From Betaproteobacteria bacterium (GTDB lineage: Bacteria; Pseudomonadota; Gammaproteobacteria; Burkholderiales; Casimicrobiaceae): a DNA stretch of 6,504 bases. Each line of letters opens with the position of its first letter. Within the stretch, counting starts at the first letter, position 1. The notes under the pieces were generated by a model. It was not told the DNA's origin. It saw nothing but the letters and a program-made list of their open reading frames with translations, and made no database searches. Of this stretch, positions 5,823 to 6,504 are shown in pieces. Position numbers and translations under genes: made by a program. The DNA lies in assembly GCA_005888955.1 (NCBI GenBank), contig VBCS01000382.1, positions 1-6,504 on the forward strand. Direction: 5' to 3'.

Positions 5823-6403
5823 CTGTGCCTGGCCGGCGGCGCGCGCCGGCGCCGCACATAAAGCAACAGCGCGGCGACGGTCTTCGCGTCGGTGATCTCG
5901 TCGCGATCGAGGGCCGCGAGCATCTCCTCCTCACTCATCGTTCCGACCTCCAGGAATTCGCCGTCATCGAGCTTCGCGCCGACGTGGGTCAGATCCTCGG
6001 CGATGAGGAACTCGATTTCCTCGGTCGAATACGAGACGACCGAATGTACGCGGCCGAGCCGCTGCCAGCTTGCGGCGATATAGCCTGCCTCCTCGCGCAG
6101 CTCGCGCTGCGCGGTGACCAACGGCACCTCGCCAGGATCGAGCTTGCCGGCGGGAAACTCGATGAGCGTCCGGGCTAGCGGATAGCGGAATTGACGCACG
6201 ATGACGAGTCTGCCATCCGGCAGGACCGGAACGATCAGCACCGCCCCGGGATGAACGATGTACTCGCGCGTAGCGAGCGTGCCGTCCGGCAGGCGCACCG
6301 TATCCCGGCGCACGTGCAGGAGCTTGCCGTCGAAGATCGCTTCACCGTCGACCTTCGTCTCGACCAGATGTGCGGGATGCGAAAAGCGATCCGTGGTCTT
6401 CAT
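5819..6403 (-). CDS. Nudix hydrolase, ADP-ribose pyrophosphatase type
   Basis: Cytoplasmic hydrolase, probably cleaving ADP-ribose or a similar nucleoside diphosphate derivative to AMP and a sugar phosphate with divalent metal. It has 194 residues. The Nudix box matches GX5EX7REUXEEXGU exactly: G86 KLDPG E92 [16 protein letters not shown] to residue 108, with metal-binding Glu101, Glu104 and Glu105. The preceding [18 protein letters not shown] (69-86) is characteristic of the ADP-ribose pyrophosphatase/NudF branch, as is the N-terminal beta-rich region of about 50 residues that in this branch supports dimer formation. The ATG at 6403 is chosen because it overlaps the stop of the gene upstream (ATGA); an earlier in-frame ATG at 6490 would add 29 unconserved residues. 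The C-terminus ends in an Arg-rich [11 protein letters not shown] run. Other Nudix substrates such as GDP-mannose remain possible. Confidence 0.93.
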   Translation of the reverse strand: MKTTDRFSHPAHLVETKVDGEAIFDGKLLHVRRDTVRLPDGTLATREYIVHPGAVLIVPVLPDGRLVIVRQFRYPLARTLIEFPAGKLDPGEVPLVTAQRELREEAGYIAASWQRLGRVHSVVSYSTEEIEFLIAEDLTHVGAKLDDGEFLEVGTMSEEEMLAALDRDEITDAKTVAALLLYVRRRRAPPARHR

Positions 6404-6504
6404 GCTTCCAGCCAATCCCTTGCGGTGAGGAAGTCGGTGTACAGACGCGCTTCGGGGGAGCCTGGCGCCGGGCGCCAATCGTAGCGCCACTTGACCAGTG
6501 GGGG
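6400..6504 (-). CDS. Unidentified protein, C-terminal 34 residues only
   Basis: An open frame enters from the right edge of the window and stops with TGA at 6402-6400, overlapping the Nudix ATG by four bases. The visible tail contains [20 protein letters not shown] followed by LTARDWLEA. It is rich in Trp, Arg and Pro with no membrane segment, and I do not recognise the family. The overlap and shared strand indicate the first visible member of a three-gene unit with the Nudix hydrolase and acylphosphatase. That the frame is coding is supported by the ATGA junction, by GC-rich third positions and by the absence of stops, but only 105 bases are visible. Confidence 0.6.
   Translation of the reverse strand, partial: PPLVKWRYDWRPAPGSPEARLYTDFLTARDWLEA

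Noticed and set aside
5831..5855. GC-only near-palindrome in the 3' end of the Nudix gene
   Set aside because: It encodes the Arg/Ala/Pro-rich C-terminus, has no T run on either strand and lies across a coupled gene junction, so a terminator or regulatory site is not supported.
6461..6475. Short perfect palindrome TGGCGCCGGGCGCCA
   Set aside because: It lies inside the coding end of the partial gene, has no T tail and can be explained by Ala/Pro/Gly codons.

Overview
The window looks like a piece of a high-GC proteobacterial chromosome, most likely a betaproteobacterium. The reasons are the gene order of the branched-chain amino acid transporter, proteins close to beta-type LivH/M/G/F, a BPSS1780-like membrane protein, GC-rich third codon positions, and strong Shine-Dalgarno sites with some TTG/GTG starts. 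The genus cannot be fixed from the sequence alone. Coding density is very high and no gap exceeds 150 bases. I see no tRNA, rRNA, CRISPR, insertion sequence or prophage signal.

Plus strand, 1-4804: a nearly complete livKHMGF operon, an ABC importer for leucine, isoleucine and valine or related amino acids. The binding protein LivK lacks its N-terminus because the window begins inside it. It ends in an Ala/Pro linker followed by five MxK(D/G)E pentapeptides. A strong intrinsic terminator follows livK, then come the permeases livH (TTG start behind a perfect Shine-Dalgarno) and livM, and the ATPases livG and livF. LivK captures the amino acid in the periplasm, LivH/LivM form the channel, and LivG/LivF power it. 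Plus strand, 4841-5560: a small multi-pass membrane protein resembling the BPSS1780 family, probably co-transcribed with livF.

Minus strand, 6504-5550: a compact convergent set read right to left. It holds the last 34 codons of an unidentified gene, an ADP-ribose-pyrophosphatase-type Nudix hydrolase and an acylphosphatase, each joined to the next by a 4-base ATGA overlap. Its last gene overlaps the end of the plus-strand membrane protein gene by 11 bases.

The window is mostly ordinary metabolism. The points that deserve a second look are the MxKDx-like tail fused to LivK, a 31-codon open frame that exactly bridges livH and livM through ATGA overlaps at both ends, and a Cys-containing extra segment in the last external loop of LivH.
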